Source of the DNA: Eudromia elegans
Taxonomy: Eukaryota > Chordata > Aves > Tinamiformes > Tinamidae
Assembly (NCBI GenBank): GCA_003342815.1
Contig: PTEX01000059.1
Location: 3,362,542 to 3,426,541 of the forward strand
Direction of reading: 5' to 3'
Length of the DNA stretch: 64,000 nt
The notes under the pieces were generated by a model. That model had not been told where the DNA came from, ran no database searches, and saw only the letters and a list, made by a program, of their open reading frames with translations. How positions within the stretch are numbered: position 1 is the stretch's first letter; each line of letters begins with the position of its first letter. The position numbers and the translations under genes are program-made. Shown here piece after piece: positions 37,201-50,100 of this stretch.

Positions 37201-38150
37201 AGAGTTTTAAATATGCTTTATACAGAATGTACAGGAAAAATAAAAGAATATCATGCAACTATTAGTATTTCCTTAGTGCTGCTGAGTCCACTAATATTAA
37301 TGGTGGGAACAAAGAAGAGAAGATACTTTCAGAAGCATTCGGCAGAGGCTTAACTCCCTGTATAGTTTAGCCAAACTCCCTCCCCAACACCACAGTACAA
37401 AGCAAGCAGTAACATTTCTTAGAAATGAAGAACTTTGAAGAACTGATAACCAAGACAGAAGCATAAAAAAGCCTGTATCTAGATTGGATCCAATCTGCTT
37501 GGTATAGTTTGAATTTACAGAATTTAACATAATGTGCTAAAAGTATATTCAGTGACTTTAGTCAATAAAAGAAGATGTTGCCATAGTGGAAACTACCAAG
37601 CATTGCCTTCCTGTTAGTCACAAAAGACAAGGAGAAAAAGAACAAAACAAAACAAGACAGACATGAAGAAACACTGAAAATAATAAAACAGACCTATATC
37701 AAGAAATAACAAGGATACAGCAGGAGATTTTGGGATCTACCAACCCCACATGGAGCACTCCCAAGGCTCTCAGGCAGGGTGCACGTGTGGTGAGGCTTTC
37801 TCAGCTGCCTTCTCTCCCATCCCAGTAAGGAGACAACCACTTTGTGCAATGTAAAAGGTTTAGATGACTGTAGACCCCAGTGGTTTGATCAAAATGGAGA
37901 AGACTGGGGAGATATCACAGTTAAATGAGAAGATGCAAAGCCTACCTTTCTAAACTCAATGAGGAAAACCTGGTATATGTATTTGCCGTGAGAGGCCTTC
38001 CTCCCTTCCTCCTTTCCCTCAACAAATATGGATACTTTGCACATTTGCCCATATTTTGCTAGCCAGAACACACAGCTGTAGATACTGGAAACGCAATAGC
38101 TTTGGGTTTGTTTGTTTGTTTTTGTTTCTCCTTTTTCCCCCTAAATGTAA
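34251..38150. other. Non-coding stretch with one pyrimidine-rich long open frame
   Basis: The interval has no recognised gene. The plus-strand open frame at 34329-34841 (170 codons) is very hydrophobic, but it lies in a strongly pyrimidine-rich stretch where stop codons are rare and hydrophobic codons common. It has no recognised domain. I regard it as probably spurious. Confidence 0.5.
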
Positions 38151-38157
38151 AAGAAAG

Positions 38158-38582
38158 TATAAAGGAAGGGGAGGAGCTGCGAGGCTTAATCGCTGTCTTT
38201 CAAAGGGGCAGAAAAGACTGAGGCTTCTCCTATTTATGTAGAGGCAACTGTTTAATTTTGCTGCAGTTTATGAGGAGAGTGTGGAGACAACTCTGTAAAC
38301 GAAAATAAAAACACGACTTCTCTGAGATTGCCTGGCTGGGAATTACTTTGGGCTGCTGCAGGGAGCAAAGAAAAGATTTCCAGGGGAGGAGAAATGGTGA
38401 TATTAAGCCACAGGGTCTTATGAAGAGGGGAAAAAGAGTGCAGTGAAGCACAAAGTATGCTGTGCTCCTCAGGCTGCGCCGTGCGGGTGTTCTGCTAACT
38501 CACTGACTTCCTAAATGCCAGCGCTAGAAATTGGGCTGAATCTTCATGGAGACTTTGGAAGCAGGCATTTCTTCCACAGAAG
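38158..38582 (+). promoter_or_regulatory. Candidate TATA promoter and first exon ending at a splice donor
   Basis: A consensus TATA box, TATAAAGG, lies at 38158-38165, followed by less AT-rich sequence and, at 38583, a good splice donor (ACAGAAG then GTAGGC). A transcript starting about 30 bases after the TATA box would have a first exon of roughly 390 bases. An ATG at 38546 opens 12 codons (starting Met-Glu-Thr-Leu-Glu) that run into the donor in phase 1, although its start context is weak (T at -3, G at +4). I do not recognise the peptide. Each signal is weak alone, and the arrangement could be chance. Confidence 0.25.
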
Positions 38583-39769
38583 GTAGGCATAATTGCAAAG
38601 TTAAACAGGATTTTAAACATTTTCCTTCATCTATCTTCCCCTTTCCACCAAAGAATATTTCTTCAATTGAGATTAGCTTACTATCACTTTATTGGTTATA
38701 AAAAAGACTCTTCTGTAGGCTTATGGTCTTACAGCCTTACAAACTGCAAATCATGATATTTCCACAAATCATTCATCTCTGTATCTATTTTTTTTAAATG
38801 ATATACCCAGATCTTTACCCTGCCTGCAGTATCCCTTAGAAGATAGGCACAAGCTCATATTAAATTCAGGGTAGATTTAAAGTATTGTTATTTTTCTCCC
38901 TACCTCATGATAGATTGTTTTTTATGTTGAAAGCACATACCTGAATTTTTCCCAGGAGTGGTTACACCATGCTGTGCTCTACATTTTCAGATGAAATATT
39001 GCCCTATTCTACCCATCACCAGTGCACAGCAAAGGGTCTACTTGAACCCATTGTTTTGGAGTGAACAGCTCTTCCCTGTAAAATGAGTGAATGGGGAACA
39101 TGGATTTTATTTTCACCTAATCTTAGTATTTTCACTGGGAGTATATGTCACTGGGATTTTTACTTTTAGACTCGTAGATCTGAAATTTTTTTTCTGTATA
39201 TTTTGAGAAAACAGTGATACTATCCACTGTAGAGAAGTTTCATAAACATAGACTCTGTGTTTATGTTGTAACTGTTGTAAGAACTATACAGACACACCAT
39301 GAGGAAAAAAACGCAGTCCCTCAATTCTGTTCAGAAAACATGAGGATATCTTTTCTTTATTATTATTGGTCTAAAAGGCATTAGTATTGACTTGCAGATG
39401 GTCACCTATGCTGGAAGCTTATGAAAGAATCTTAAATTGTGGAAAGATTATTCTAAATTTAGGGAAGCATCAACTCCCTAATGCTAAAGGTGGAGTCATG
39501 CTGCTAAACATATTAGTATTTCTTAATTCAAACACCTGTTCTGCCCGAAAGATACATAAAAAAGCTCTTATTTATTGCTTGCATCTCCATTTCAGATTTA
39601 ATCTCACTATAAATTCATCTCATGTTAATTTATGTGCAAACAAAGACACACACATTTTAAATATCCGAAATGCTGGAAATAAACTTATTTTTAATTTTGT
39701 GCTTGTTTTCCATTTGTCAACCAGCAAATGAAAGGACTGAATAAATCATGCACTAATTGCCAGCGGTGC
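38583..39769. other. AT-rich non-coding stretch
   Basis: No gene or mobile element is recognised. If the preceding donor is real, this is the start of an intron. Confidence 0.5.
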
Positions 39770-39960
39770 TAAATTTAGTGTGAGATCTGGAATCCTTTTG
39801 ATCAAAACCGCTGAATATGAAATCGTCCTCAGCTCTCTAGGCAACTTTATCCGCCTTTCTATTCTCCATCTGTCAGTCACCTGGGAATTTGTGAACTATT
39901 CCATATGTCAGGCTTGTCAATCACAATGGAATGTGGGAACTATCTGCCTACTGCATAGGA
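39770..39960. promoter_or_regulatory. Candidate enhancer: TCF/LEF palindrome plus SOX/TEAD/RBPJ motif cluster
   Basis: A perfect palindrome TTTTGATCAAAA at 39796-39807 within CCTTTTGATCAAAACC gives a TCF/LEF-type site on each strand. About 120 bases downstream, 39923-39940 (ACAATGGAATGTGGGAAC) overlaps a SOX core (ACAATGG), a TEAD core (GGAATGT) and an RBPJ/CSL core (GTGGGAA). The intervening sequence is complex and not repeat-like. The motifs are seen directly. Their combined use as a Wnt/Hippo/Notch-responsive element is inference. Confidence 0.35.
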
Positions 39961-42900
39961 ATTCTTGTTAAAAATTAATCTGCATTAAACTAGATGTTCT
40001 ATATTTTGAATACCATATTGTTTAGTGTTGCTAAACATTTTTACCTATATAAGACTAATGAGAAATTATATTTGACATAGTTATTCTGATATGTTTTTAT
40101 AAGTTTTTTTTTTTTTTAATATATTCACAGGTTCTTTTTCACTAGTTCTGGGAAAGGTGGGTAAGGTTGATTTTATCACCTATTTCACTTTTTCTTGGCT
40201 TTCTCAACCAATTCCTCAAGGTCAAGAGTTTTAGACTCTTTATCTCAGCTCAAAATTTTTCTATTTCTAAAGAGAAAGTGAGCAAATTTGGTTCAGCCAT
40301 TTTTGACTGCATGAATTTTGGGGAAAAAAAGATTTTCCCCTGTCCCATCCCATCTGTTTTGATGAAACTTTTGGAAAAATGAAGCTAGATTCTTTAAATG
40401 TCTCCATATCAATGGAGACAAAACAGGGACATGGACACTTGATCAAATGAAAAATTGCAGAAGCTTCTATTCTAACTCAAAGAAATCTTATTAAAAAGTT
40501 CTGTTTGCTTTCCTTGTATTTGCACAAGGAATGATTTAAATACAGCTCCTGTCACAACTAGGTGAGCTAGGGACATATTGGAACACTTCAATAAAAGTTT
40601 AATTCATACCATATTAAGTGGACTCAACAGTAGTCAAGTACAATTTTCTAAAGGAAAATAAAAACACATCATGACATCAAATAACCTTCCCAAGAAATAT
40701 TCACAAAAAATCAGGTTTATGGTTATTTTATATCATTATATGCAGATGGGTTTGGGGAGGAGGAAGTTTCCAATAGGACCCAAAGAAGCCTTCTGCAACT
40801 TTGTCTTCCTTCCTTCAGACAAAGAACTTCTGTGGAAGTCCTTTTCCAATCCAATCCACCTACTTCCACTACTTAGAAAATTAAGGTGAACTCACTTTGC
40901 TTGGACCTGAGCTTCATTCTCCTGAAGTTCACCTGGCTATTCTTGAATATGGATGGAATATCCACTGATTTTCAATCAGTGAATTGCCTATTCCACACAA
41001 GGCAAAAACAGAACCCTTAGCCACTCTGCTAATATGTTATGGACTAGTGAAGCGCTTATCAAAAATACTCAGGCTATCTCTAGTAGAAGCCTTAACTTTT
41101 GTGCTCTTTTCTTTTTCTACTTCTGTGACAGTAACACTACACAAACATGTCATTTTTGCCTCATTAAAAGAAAATGTAAAGCTTATACGTGTTTAAACCG
41201 GGAAATAAATACACATATCTCTGTATGATGTTTTAAAGCAATGAAGTATCAAAAACAAATTTCTCCTTTATCTTGAATATGTGGAAAAATGTTTGAAGAT
41301 GATTTAAAGGATATTTGCAAGCATAGAATAAATCAATTTTTAAAAAGTTATTTATCACGTGAAAAAAAGCAGATATATAATGACAAATGATGTTCTGCAA
41401 ATGCTCCTTAATAGTTCTAAAGAGCTAGGAGCAAGGAAATAGTGTTTTACTGTATTGAATGCTAATAAAAATTGTGTCTCTTGTTATTTTCTATCTCAGT
41501 ATTATTTGCTAGTGCACATAAAACAGTGAAATGTTGTTTTTATTTCAAATCCATTGTGACCATGTTACTATTGATTGCTACATCAGATTTGAGAAAGGTC
41601 TTACATATCTGAGGTTTTTTTTCCCTCTAGATCTATCACCTGGTCTAACAAATACCTCTGCTAAACACATTTTTAGTCTATCTTCTACACTTATTCTGTG
41701 TTCCTTCCTATATTTAACTTTCTTTTTCTTTTTAAAACCTTAAGTATTTACAAAAACAATGGCCTGTTATTGTCTATAAGTAACTTCCGAAATAGAGGGA
41801 CTTCATACATTTTTATGCTTATATCAGTGGTCTAAGTTCTTGCTCTGGGCTCCTTTCAGTGTCAGATTTTAAGAAGAGGCATATTATTAAAGTAAAATAA
41901 TACACAATATATAAACACAAGCAGCGCCTTCTGAAGTGCATGGCTACAGACTCAACTCAAAGAGAAACTCAGTTCTCAGGAACACAGTTTGGTTCCAGAT
42001 CCTTGCTCGTTGTGAAGGTTAATCAGGTATTGTTATGGGCTTTTTTTCCTCTTTTGTCAGACTAAAACTCATGGAAGAGCTCTGCCTCTCATCCTATGAC
42101 TTACATTTTTAACATATCTTCCTAGTTAGGAAGGCTTTTCTGGAGGAACAGCCACATCATGTTGATCGAGGAAAAGTGTTTTACTATAGTGACTTTTCTG
42201 AAAAACCGATTGACTACTGGGATAATTTCTTTTTAGAATACAATGAATATTTATATTCATTAGACTGTATCCTTTTGAATATGTTGTCATTTAATCTATA
42301 CATAACCTTCATAGCTTATTTTTTATTACCTTAAACTGTAATTTCATGTCAGTGGATGTCTCAGGGTAGTGTTTGTCTAGGTGTTCTTCAAGAGGTAATT
42401 AGCAGCAGCAATGGGACCTTATATTGACTACTCAATTCCTGCATAGGAAAAGCACCTGCATCCCCTCACTCCTCCAAATGCCAATGGATTTAGGAAGAAT
42501 TAAGGAAGCTTTGCATCGCCAGTGCAAAAAGTGTAAGGTACCAGGAAATGGGTCATTTGTCCTGAGTTTATAGCTGCTGCAGACCTATTGGCTGGTCTAG
42601 ACAGTCACCAGCCATCTCCAGCCATCACCTGCAAATTGTAGATCAATCTTCAAGATAACTGACAGAGCTTGGAGGCAGAGCTCATAAATAGCTCAGCATC
42701 ACTCTGCTTGGCAAATGTATTTTGAAACATAAACAGTTCTAATAAGAGAATTGCTATGCTGATTTTTTTTTTTTTAAACATAGGAGTTAAAATGGTGAAT
42801 GGTTTCAAAAATTACTATGAGTGGCTAAATATTTCTAATTCCTCAAGAAGTACTTTGAGTTGACCAGAGCATTCTGTTAGTCAGCGTTCTTTAGTGAGGA

Positions 42901-44818
42901 TTTTATAGTTAAGCATATTTAAAAAGTAGACTGCTGCAAGCTAACAGAAATAATACAGCCTTTTTTTGAACTAAGAGATGTCAACCTAATACATGTATTT
43001 ACATTAGATACAAAATGTATTTATTTCTGTTAATATTGTTAATTATATTTATATATGTATTTATGGTACATGAGCATGCACATGGTCACAGGTCTTTTCT
43101 CTTTCAATTGCACTGTATGTACAATGCTTTTTCCATTTTTTCAGTCAGAACACCCCAAAACATGCCTCACATTTCATTATACTTCTTCATTACAATTGGT
43201 AAGAGGATGATTGTGTGGGAAAATCAAAGTACCTAAGCTGAGCAATGGCAGAAAAATGCTCTGTAGTCCTATGGTGAAATCAAAAGCTTGCTACAGAAAA
43301 GCATTAGCTGCAGCAGGGAAGAAAGAGAGCCAGTGACCAAAATTACTCCCGTTTCTTCCCTCAGCACACTTGCACCTGATCCTGGGCCTAGAATATTTTC
43401 ATTTTGACTCTTGATTGTCAGAATTTGTCTCTCTGGAGGAAAGGTTTTTAATAGGGAGAAAGGAGTACTCTTCTTGCCTGTTTCCCGAGACATCACAAAA
43501 TCTAAAGCTTTTGTTTAAAAAAATATATGAGGAAAAGAATAATGCTTAAAGGTGCTAGACAGGTTTTATATAAAGTTTATTCCTCCTGCTATTTATAGAG
43601 GAACATCTTTGGCAAAAGCTATGCTTCCATGTCTTCATGTTTTTGGTGCAGCAAGTTGTCCATGAAACTAGTGATTTATTGTGACTTAAGAGAAAATCAG
43701 ACCTATGACACTACAGCTGTTAATATATTTTCATTTGATAGTCACTAACTAAAACATAAAAACCAAAATAATATTTCAAAAAGGGTAGAAGAAATTATCT
43801 ATGTGTAGAAGGTGGGAAAGATGGCCTAATGGGAAAGATCAGACATCTTCCTAAATCTATATCCAAGAATATAAAAGTTTCCACCTCCTGTTAAGAATAC
43901 AGATTCACTCTGCACCATTAAAAACCTGATCTACAGACTCTGTCCTGATTTCTGCCATTTTAATAGGACATTGACCCATCAAAGGGAGAAGCTGGGTAAT
44001 TCATGAAGTGCTGCAAGTCTGTTTTTTTCCTCTCTTATTAGTACAACTGGAACTACAAAGATGAAATATAACTTAGACTTTATTCCCTCATGATTTGTAA
44101 TCTCTCTGTTTATTCTTGCATAATATAATCACAAAGGAAATTCAGCGTTTAACAAGCAGCCACTGCATTTCTTCCTGGTTTAAGCTCACATACACATGCA
44201 CACAGGTGTGAATACACATACACAGCACACACTTGCACCAAATGGCTAACACAGGAAGCTGAGCATTATCAGTCAGTAAAGTGTTGCACATGGAAATGTA
44301 AATTCTGAGTACAAGGAAAAGCTTTGTGAAGTCTTATTTTTGCTTACCACTGTGTATCCCAACATGCATCAGGATTAAATTTTCAAATATTTTTCCCCTT
44401 CCTTTGCTAAGAATAAACTTTTGCTTTCCTGCTTCTTACCCTGATTTCCAGCAATGAGTATGTGTCACTTCAGCTCCTGGCTGAAAACAGTTGATTGGCT
44501 TCCAGGATGGAAAGGTCTCTCCTCGAGACCACATGAAGATACACTTCAATGTGAAAGCTCAGCAGTGATACAGAGATTTCTTATAATATCACTTTTTCAG
44601 CTAAAAATGAGTAGATGCTTAGCCTAGCTCTTCACATGCTCTTGCCTTCCACTCAGGATTGCCTCTTTCCTGCTGTGAGATTTCCAGGTGACAGCTACTC
44701 ACAGCCTTCAGCCCAGTGCCAGAGATGCTCCTTGCTCTCCATGTGAAGTGTCAAGCTAAAGCAAAAGGCCTGAGCAGCTCTTGTCGTCTTCAGTTATAAG
44801 CGTTGGGCTCTGGTTCAT
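39961..44818. other. AT-rich non-coding stretch
   Basis: No gene or mobile element is recognised. It contains a poly(T) near 40104-40117, a small hairpin at 40963-40981 and CA-rich sequence near 44190-44240. Confidence 0.55.
40963..40981. repeat. Perfect 8-bp hairpin, 3-base loop
   Basis: CACTGATT (40963-40970), loop TTC, AATCAGTG (40974-40981). Short and probably incidental. Confidence 0.8.
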
Positions 44819-44879
44819 AGTCCGTTGTTTGCAGGACACAGCTGTTCATCTGCAAACAAACTCGAACCAACAACGGACT
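44819..44879. repeat. Nested, mutually exclusive inverted repeats
   Basis: AGTCCGTTGTT (44819-44829) has its exact reverse complement AACAACGGACT at 44869-44879. Inside, GTTTGCAG (44827-44834) pairs exactly with CTGCAAAC (44850-44857). The inner and outer stems overlap by a few bases on the left, so two alternative folds are possible. A further TGGTTC (44811-44816) and GAACCA (44864-44869) also match. It reads like a decayed long palindrome with a rearranged right arm. Confidence 0.85.
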
Positions 44880-46936
44880 TTACTGAACTTAAGTGTCACA
44901 TGCTTATTAAGCTGTCTTTCAAAACATCCAGACTGGAGTCTGAAATATAGCTCTTTTTATTTCCTTATTGGGGAGGGGAGGAGGGACGAGGTGGGGTGGA
45001 AAGGAGGCTATCTTGTCTGGTTTAAAAACAGTGGAAGAACACCAAAGCAGCACTTTGAAAAATGCTACCGTGTATAAATAGCACCGCTGAGAGCATAACA
45101 CAGGCTTTGTTGTGTTATCACACAGCAGATCCAACAATATACTACAGATCCATATTGTCAACAGAAATGGGAAAAAAAAACAGTTCAACAAGAATGCTTC
45201 TTAGCAAAACTACCCAATTTACTTGTGTGTGTCTCAAGGCCAAAGCATCTTATCTTTGCACAAATCATTCTTCTGTAGTAAGAGCAATACTTTTTCAAGT
45301 GATTTTCTGTTGTGTGTCATAACAGGCTTTCTCTTGAAGTTGCCAAAAAAAAAAAAGCCTCTACCATGGTTTTAAACTCAAAAGAGTACACATTTTTATT
45401 CTACAGGAAAAAAAAAAAGAAAAGAAAAATCATATACCAGAAATATTATCAGTATTAAATATGTAGAATCAGAGTAAATATATATTTTCTGTATGAGTAA
45501 TAATGGCTTTTCTTCTTTTGCTATAGAGTGCAAAAATTACCCTTTTATTGCACAGCTTTTGGGGAATTCTGAGATTACTTTTATTAGTTTGAGAACAAAT
45601 CTTCGCACCCCACTGGCCAATAGAAGAAATTTGTTGGGACCATAGTGATTACTTTTTATTTTGTAACCATTCGTTGGTTACTTTAGCCAACGCATAACCG
45701 TTGACTCAAGTATGCAAGACCAATTAAAACTGGAGCACTGGCAAGAAAACCTAGTAATACTTTCTTCAATTTATTAGTTACGGTAAATGGCTTACAACAA
45801 ACCCAAAAGCCACTAACAGATTCTAAGACGGATGCATTGCTTCTGTACTGTAGATAATTAAGTGTTTTGGAGGGAATTTGTTCATAGGACTGATATACAA
45901 TTAAACAAATTTGTTCACATATCATGTTTCATTGAAGTCTGTATGAGTCTTCTATGTTTGGCAATGGGTCCTGATCCTAGATGCTTTTATGCCTGATTAA
46001 TTGTCAATATTAGGCAGGAGTGTGCTCATTAGCTCCTAGCAGGGCACATCTCAAATTGCAGTGAGCTCCATTTAGAGATGATATGATAACTGTTAATAAA
46101 CTGCCTTTTTTTTTTTTTCTTTATGAGCCTCAGCCGGTTGTATACATACACACACACACATATATGTATATACATGGCAGCTAGTTCCTTGCAAGAATAG
46201 AATAAATACAAATTATTCCCTTGTATACAAGTTGTGGCTGCTAGTTCTGCTAACTTATTCAGGGCTCCCTGGTGAATAAAAACATCCCAACATAAATTTA
46301 CTGTGTATTATTCATGCTACATTTTAAGTTTTCAATCTGTCATGTCAACTGCTTTAAATCATATCTAAACCGATGTGCTAAACAGACGTCACTTTTAAAC
46401 AAAAGGAAGTAAATTAAAGAACATCTTGCTGTACAACACACATTTGTATATTCATTTTTCCAAGGACTTCATTTCTTGATTGAAAGATAGAAGGTTGACA
46501 GAAAAGCAACTGATAACACAAACTATTTCCTTTTTCAGATCAATTTTCCTTCCTAACTAGTAATTATACAGTGTTCAACAGTTCAGCCTTAGTGATAAAA
46601 TCCTACTATTCTCAGATCATGAAGGATCATTTCTAAAGAGTAAATATGTTTTACTGACGTAATTGGTCCTAAACTTTGAAATATTTCCTGAGAGCTGAAG
46701 ATGAGAGTCACTGAACATTGTTAGTTAAAGTCTTTGGCCAACAAACCCATGAGAATCAACTGCAGGTTACAAAAGTGAATCAGCAGACTTTCCATCATAA
46801 GAGATAATTTTGCTTGCTGAGCACTAAGCACAGGAAAACAAAATGAAACAAAGAGAATACCACCTATTTCAGCACCAGGTGTGTGAAGGACCCCAGGTGT
46901 CAAAGTAACAGTAAATTTTTTTAAGTATAAAGCAGT
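44880..46936. other. AT-rich non-coding stretch
   Basis: No gene is recognised. It includes A-runs near 45345 and 45410, a poly(T) near 46108 and a CA/TA microsatellite at 46141-46175. Confidence 0.55.
46141..46175. repeat. (CA)n/(TA)n microsatellite
   Basis: About six CA units pass into TATATGTATATAC. An ordinary compound dinucleotide repeat. Confidence 0.85.
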
Positions 46937-47138
46937 AAACTTCTTAATAGTGAGGGTGACAGAGCACTGGAACAGGTTGCTGAGAGAGGTGGTGGAGTCT
47001 CCTTCTCTGGAGATCTTCAAAACCCACTTGGACACAATCCTGTGCCACGTGCTCTAGGAGACCCTGTGTGTGCAGGGGGGTTGGACTAGATGACCTCTAG
47101 AGATCCCTTCCAACCTTAAGTATTCTATGATTCTGTGA
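46937..47138 (+). mobile_element. CR1 LINE, 3'-end fragment (end of ORF2 plus 3' UTR)
   Basis: This is a 5'-truncated copy of chicken-repeat-1, the main non-LTR retrotransposon of birds. Bases 46950-47057 read through without a stop as the C-terminal 35 codons of ORF2, including the family pattern E-H-W-N-R-L ... R-E-V-V-E-S-P-S-L-E-I-F-K-T ... L-D, then TAG at 47055-47057. The 3' UTR follows with GGTTGGACTAGATGACCTCTAG (its centre near 47090), CCCTTCCAACC and the terminal ATTCTATGATTCTGTG. No poly(A) tail is present, as expected for CR1. The preserved frame suggests a fairly young insertion. The 5' boundary is uncertain by about 20 bases. Confidence 0.95.
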
Positions 47139-50100
47139 AACTAAAGCTGTGATCTGACTGCTTTCATTCTTCAATGGGACAATGCTGCCTCCACATTCTC
47201 TGATGTGGGAACTACATTTTAAAGGTGACAATGAGAGACCTGCATCCTGAGGTCTTCTGTAGCAGTAAGACTAGAGAGATGGAGCTAGAAATGCTCAAAA
47301 TGTGTAGGGGCTGTTGGTGTGTTTTTTCAAGGAACTCCACTAAGAAGCAGAGGTTATCAAGTTGAATCAATAAAACACTTAGTCCTTGGATTAACTGAAA
47401 AGAACTACAGAAAGATGAATATAAATAAGTATGCAGATCTTTGTTAGGAAGTACAGGAAAAGATAGAAAAAGAGGTAAGTAAACAGTCTTTTTAGTACCC
47501 AAAGAGAAAAAAAAATACTTCAGATTTTCGCAGTATTTGCCAGTTGTTGCCTTCCACTATCACAAACAATATGGTATTAGCTTACTTTTCAGTAAGTTCT
47601 ATAAAAATCTTCCTTGATAATAGCTTGAGAATTTAGCTGCACAGTCAAATATCTGAACCCAAGGTCACACATGGTTAGAATATGGATATATCAAAGAGGT
47701 GCCACTAATGTGTTACCCAGGCATCTCTTTAAGTAGGCAAATAAGACAGGATTGACTGTCAAGTGGTGTTCATGACATCAGGATTGGGAGAAGTAAGATA
47801 CAGTTATTTCCAAAACTAAAGCAGGTCACAACAGTGGGTTTTTTTCAAGATCATTAGCTTCTGGATATACCTAAACTTGCCATTTCTTAATTCATAACAG
47901 CTATTTCTCCAACTCCAAACTTTAACTAACTTCTTCAGATCCTCCCACACCGGAGGAATATATTTGGATGCCATATAGAAGTGCCCTCTGGGACTTTGGT
48001 TTTACCAACTGTCATGTCAAATATCTTCTTCCAAAAATAGAGAAGGGTGGAAGAGGTTGATGACCCTCCAAGAAAACACAGCAGCACAGGAGACTCGCAA
48101 ATCTGCACAGTCCTTCCTCTCATCCTTCTCCCATTCCTCTACGTTCAAAACTGGTGAATCAAGATATACCTGTGATACAAACCAAAAGAGGTGAGGTCAC
48201 ATCTTCTGAGGAACAAGCTACAGGATGGTGGAAGTCTCCTGATTTAAGAACTTCACAGACTGTCAAAAACCTGGAATTCGAGAGTTTGCTAAAGTCTCAA
48301 GTGACTGGTCTAATCTAAAACTGTGACTAATACACTTGTCAGACTTGTTCCAGCATTCTATACCATACCACTTATGTTAAAATGTATACTAAAATAAATA
48401 TGTTTGAATATTGCGCTAAGGGAAATTGGTCATTGCTGAGAAAGTGTGGAAAGGGAATTAGAAGGGAGTTCAGCATTCCACCACAAAGTAAGGACTAAGC
48501 CATGCAAAGGTTGACCCTACTTATTTTTAAAAGCTCTATAAGAACACTGTCAGTATTTTTGATAACTAAAATAATACACCAACCAACAACCTCTCTAGCG
48601 TACACCGTGGGACATGTGAAGGGGAGTAGGGGCAAAAGATAGTATTTGGTTGTGTAATTTTTCATGGTGTACAGGAAACATTTTAAAAGGCATTATGCTT
48701 TCAAAGAATGCTAGATACTTCCTAGAAGCCAGGCAAATTTAAAAAGCTTCAAAATAGGCAATAAAATGTCTCTCTCTCTCTCTCTCTCTCACTCTTCAAT
48801 AAACTGTTTTCAATATTTTTGTACTTCCTGAACTTTTCATATGCCTTTGCTTGCTTGCTTGTTTTTTCAGTGTCGCTATAAGGATAATGTATGGTCATAT
48901 CTGCTAGGAATACAGATTAGATTTTAGTAGTTTCTTTTCTTTGCTAATTCAAAATGCTGTTGATTGCCTGTTGCATATAGGCATGAGCACCAAGATTGCC
49001 CAACAGAAGAAATTCAGACAACAGAAAAGCCCCCTCCTTTGTTCATGATAGCGGCACTAAGTATGGAAAGGGCACTTTTGTTTTCCATGTTTTTCCACAT
49101 AAAATGTAATTTATTAAAATAGAAGGCAGTCTTCCTTTGTTACAAAATAGATTTTGTCTTTTACCTCTTGCTTAACTGAGCAAGGGAGAGAATAACACTG
49201 TTCACTTCCATATGAAGAAGCCTTACTCTTCCTAATCACTGACACTCCATGGTTTGCTATACAGTAGAATTTGCTTCTGCATTAAAGCAACCATCCCCAA
49301 AGTAAATGATACATTTGTCATGCTTAGCCCCGTTTCAGAACAAAAGCTTTTATGAGGACATTTTTGCACTCGATTTTCTGGTTTCTCTGAGATTGGACCA
49401 GATGTGCCATTATTGTCATTATATGATGGTCATTACAACATAAGGATGAAGACAGAAATGTTCTCAAAAAGTCTTCAGGAAAAGAATAAAGTCTTCAGCA
49501 AGAGAAAGACAAAACAGTAACCCCAAACCTAAGGCTGCTTCAAAAAGCCTTTGGAGAAAAAAAGGATAAGTTCAAAAGGAGCATGAGTTCTCTCCATCTT
49601 GGCTGGTGGTAAAATAAGCCTAAGCACAACTCTTTGCATGATCAACAGTGAGGGACACTTGAAAAAAGAAATGGCAAGGGTCAAGATTGGCTGGATCTTT
49701 CATCTTCATCCCTGATCTTCTCCATTGATTTGCCAACTTGAAATACCTACTACAGGATAATGACTGGTCCCCTAGAGACAAAAAAAATGATTTTAAGATG
49801 TGAAGGTTGCTGCTCTTCAACTTTCCACTTAAAAAAGAAAAAAAAAAGAGAAAAGGTTCTTGAATCAGACTTGGGTTGACAGCAGGTGTGGTGTTTGGAT
49901 TACCAGCAGATGAACATACAGCAATAGAATATAGTGCTCTGCTTTCTGGCAACATTGAGAACTAGCTGAAATAGATGGATTTTTGTTGCTGAACATCAGC
50001 AACTGGTCACTGACTGCAGTGTACACTCCAGTAGACCCATCTGTTCATGTGCAGCTAGTGTACAAGATTTTGAACAGGTAAACTTTCCCATTTAAAATAC

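Noticed and set aside
46721-47035. 104-codon minus-strand open frame overlapping the CR1 copy
   Set aside because: It is antisense to the CR1 ORF2 end and is therefore a shadow of the retroelement.
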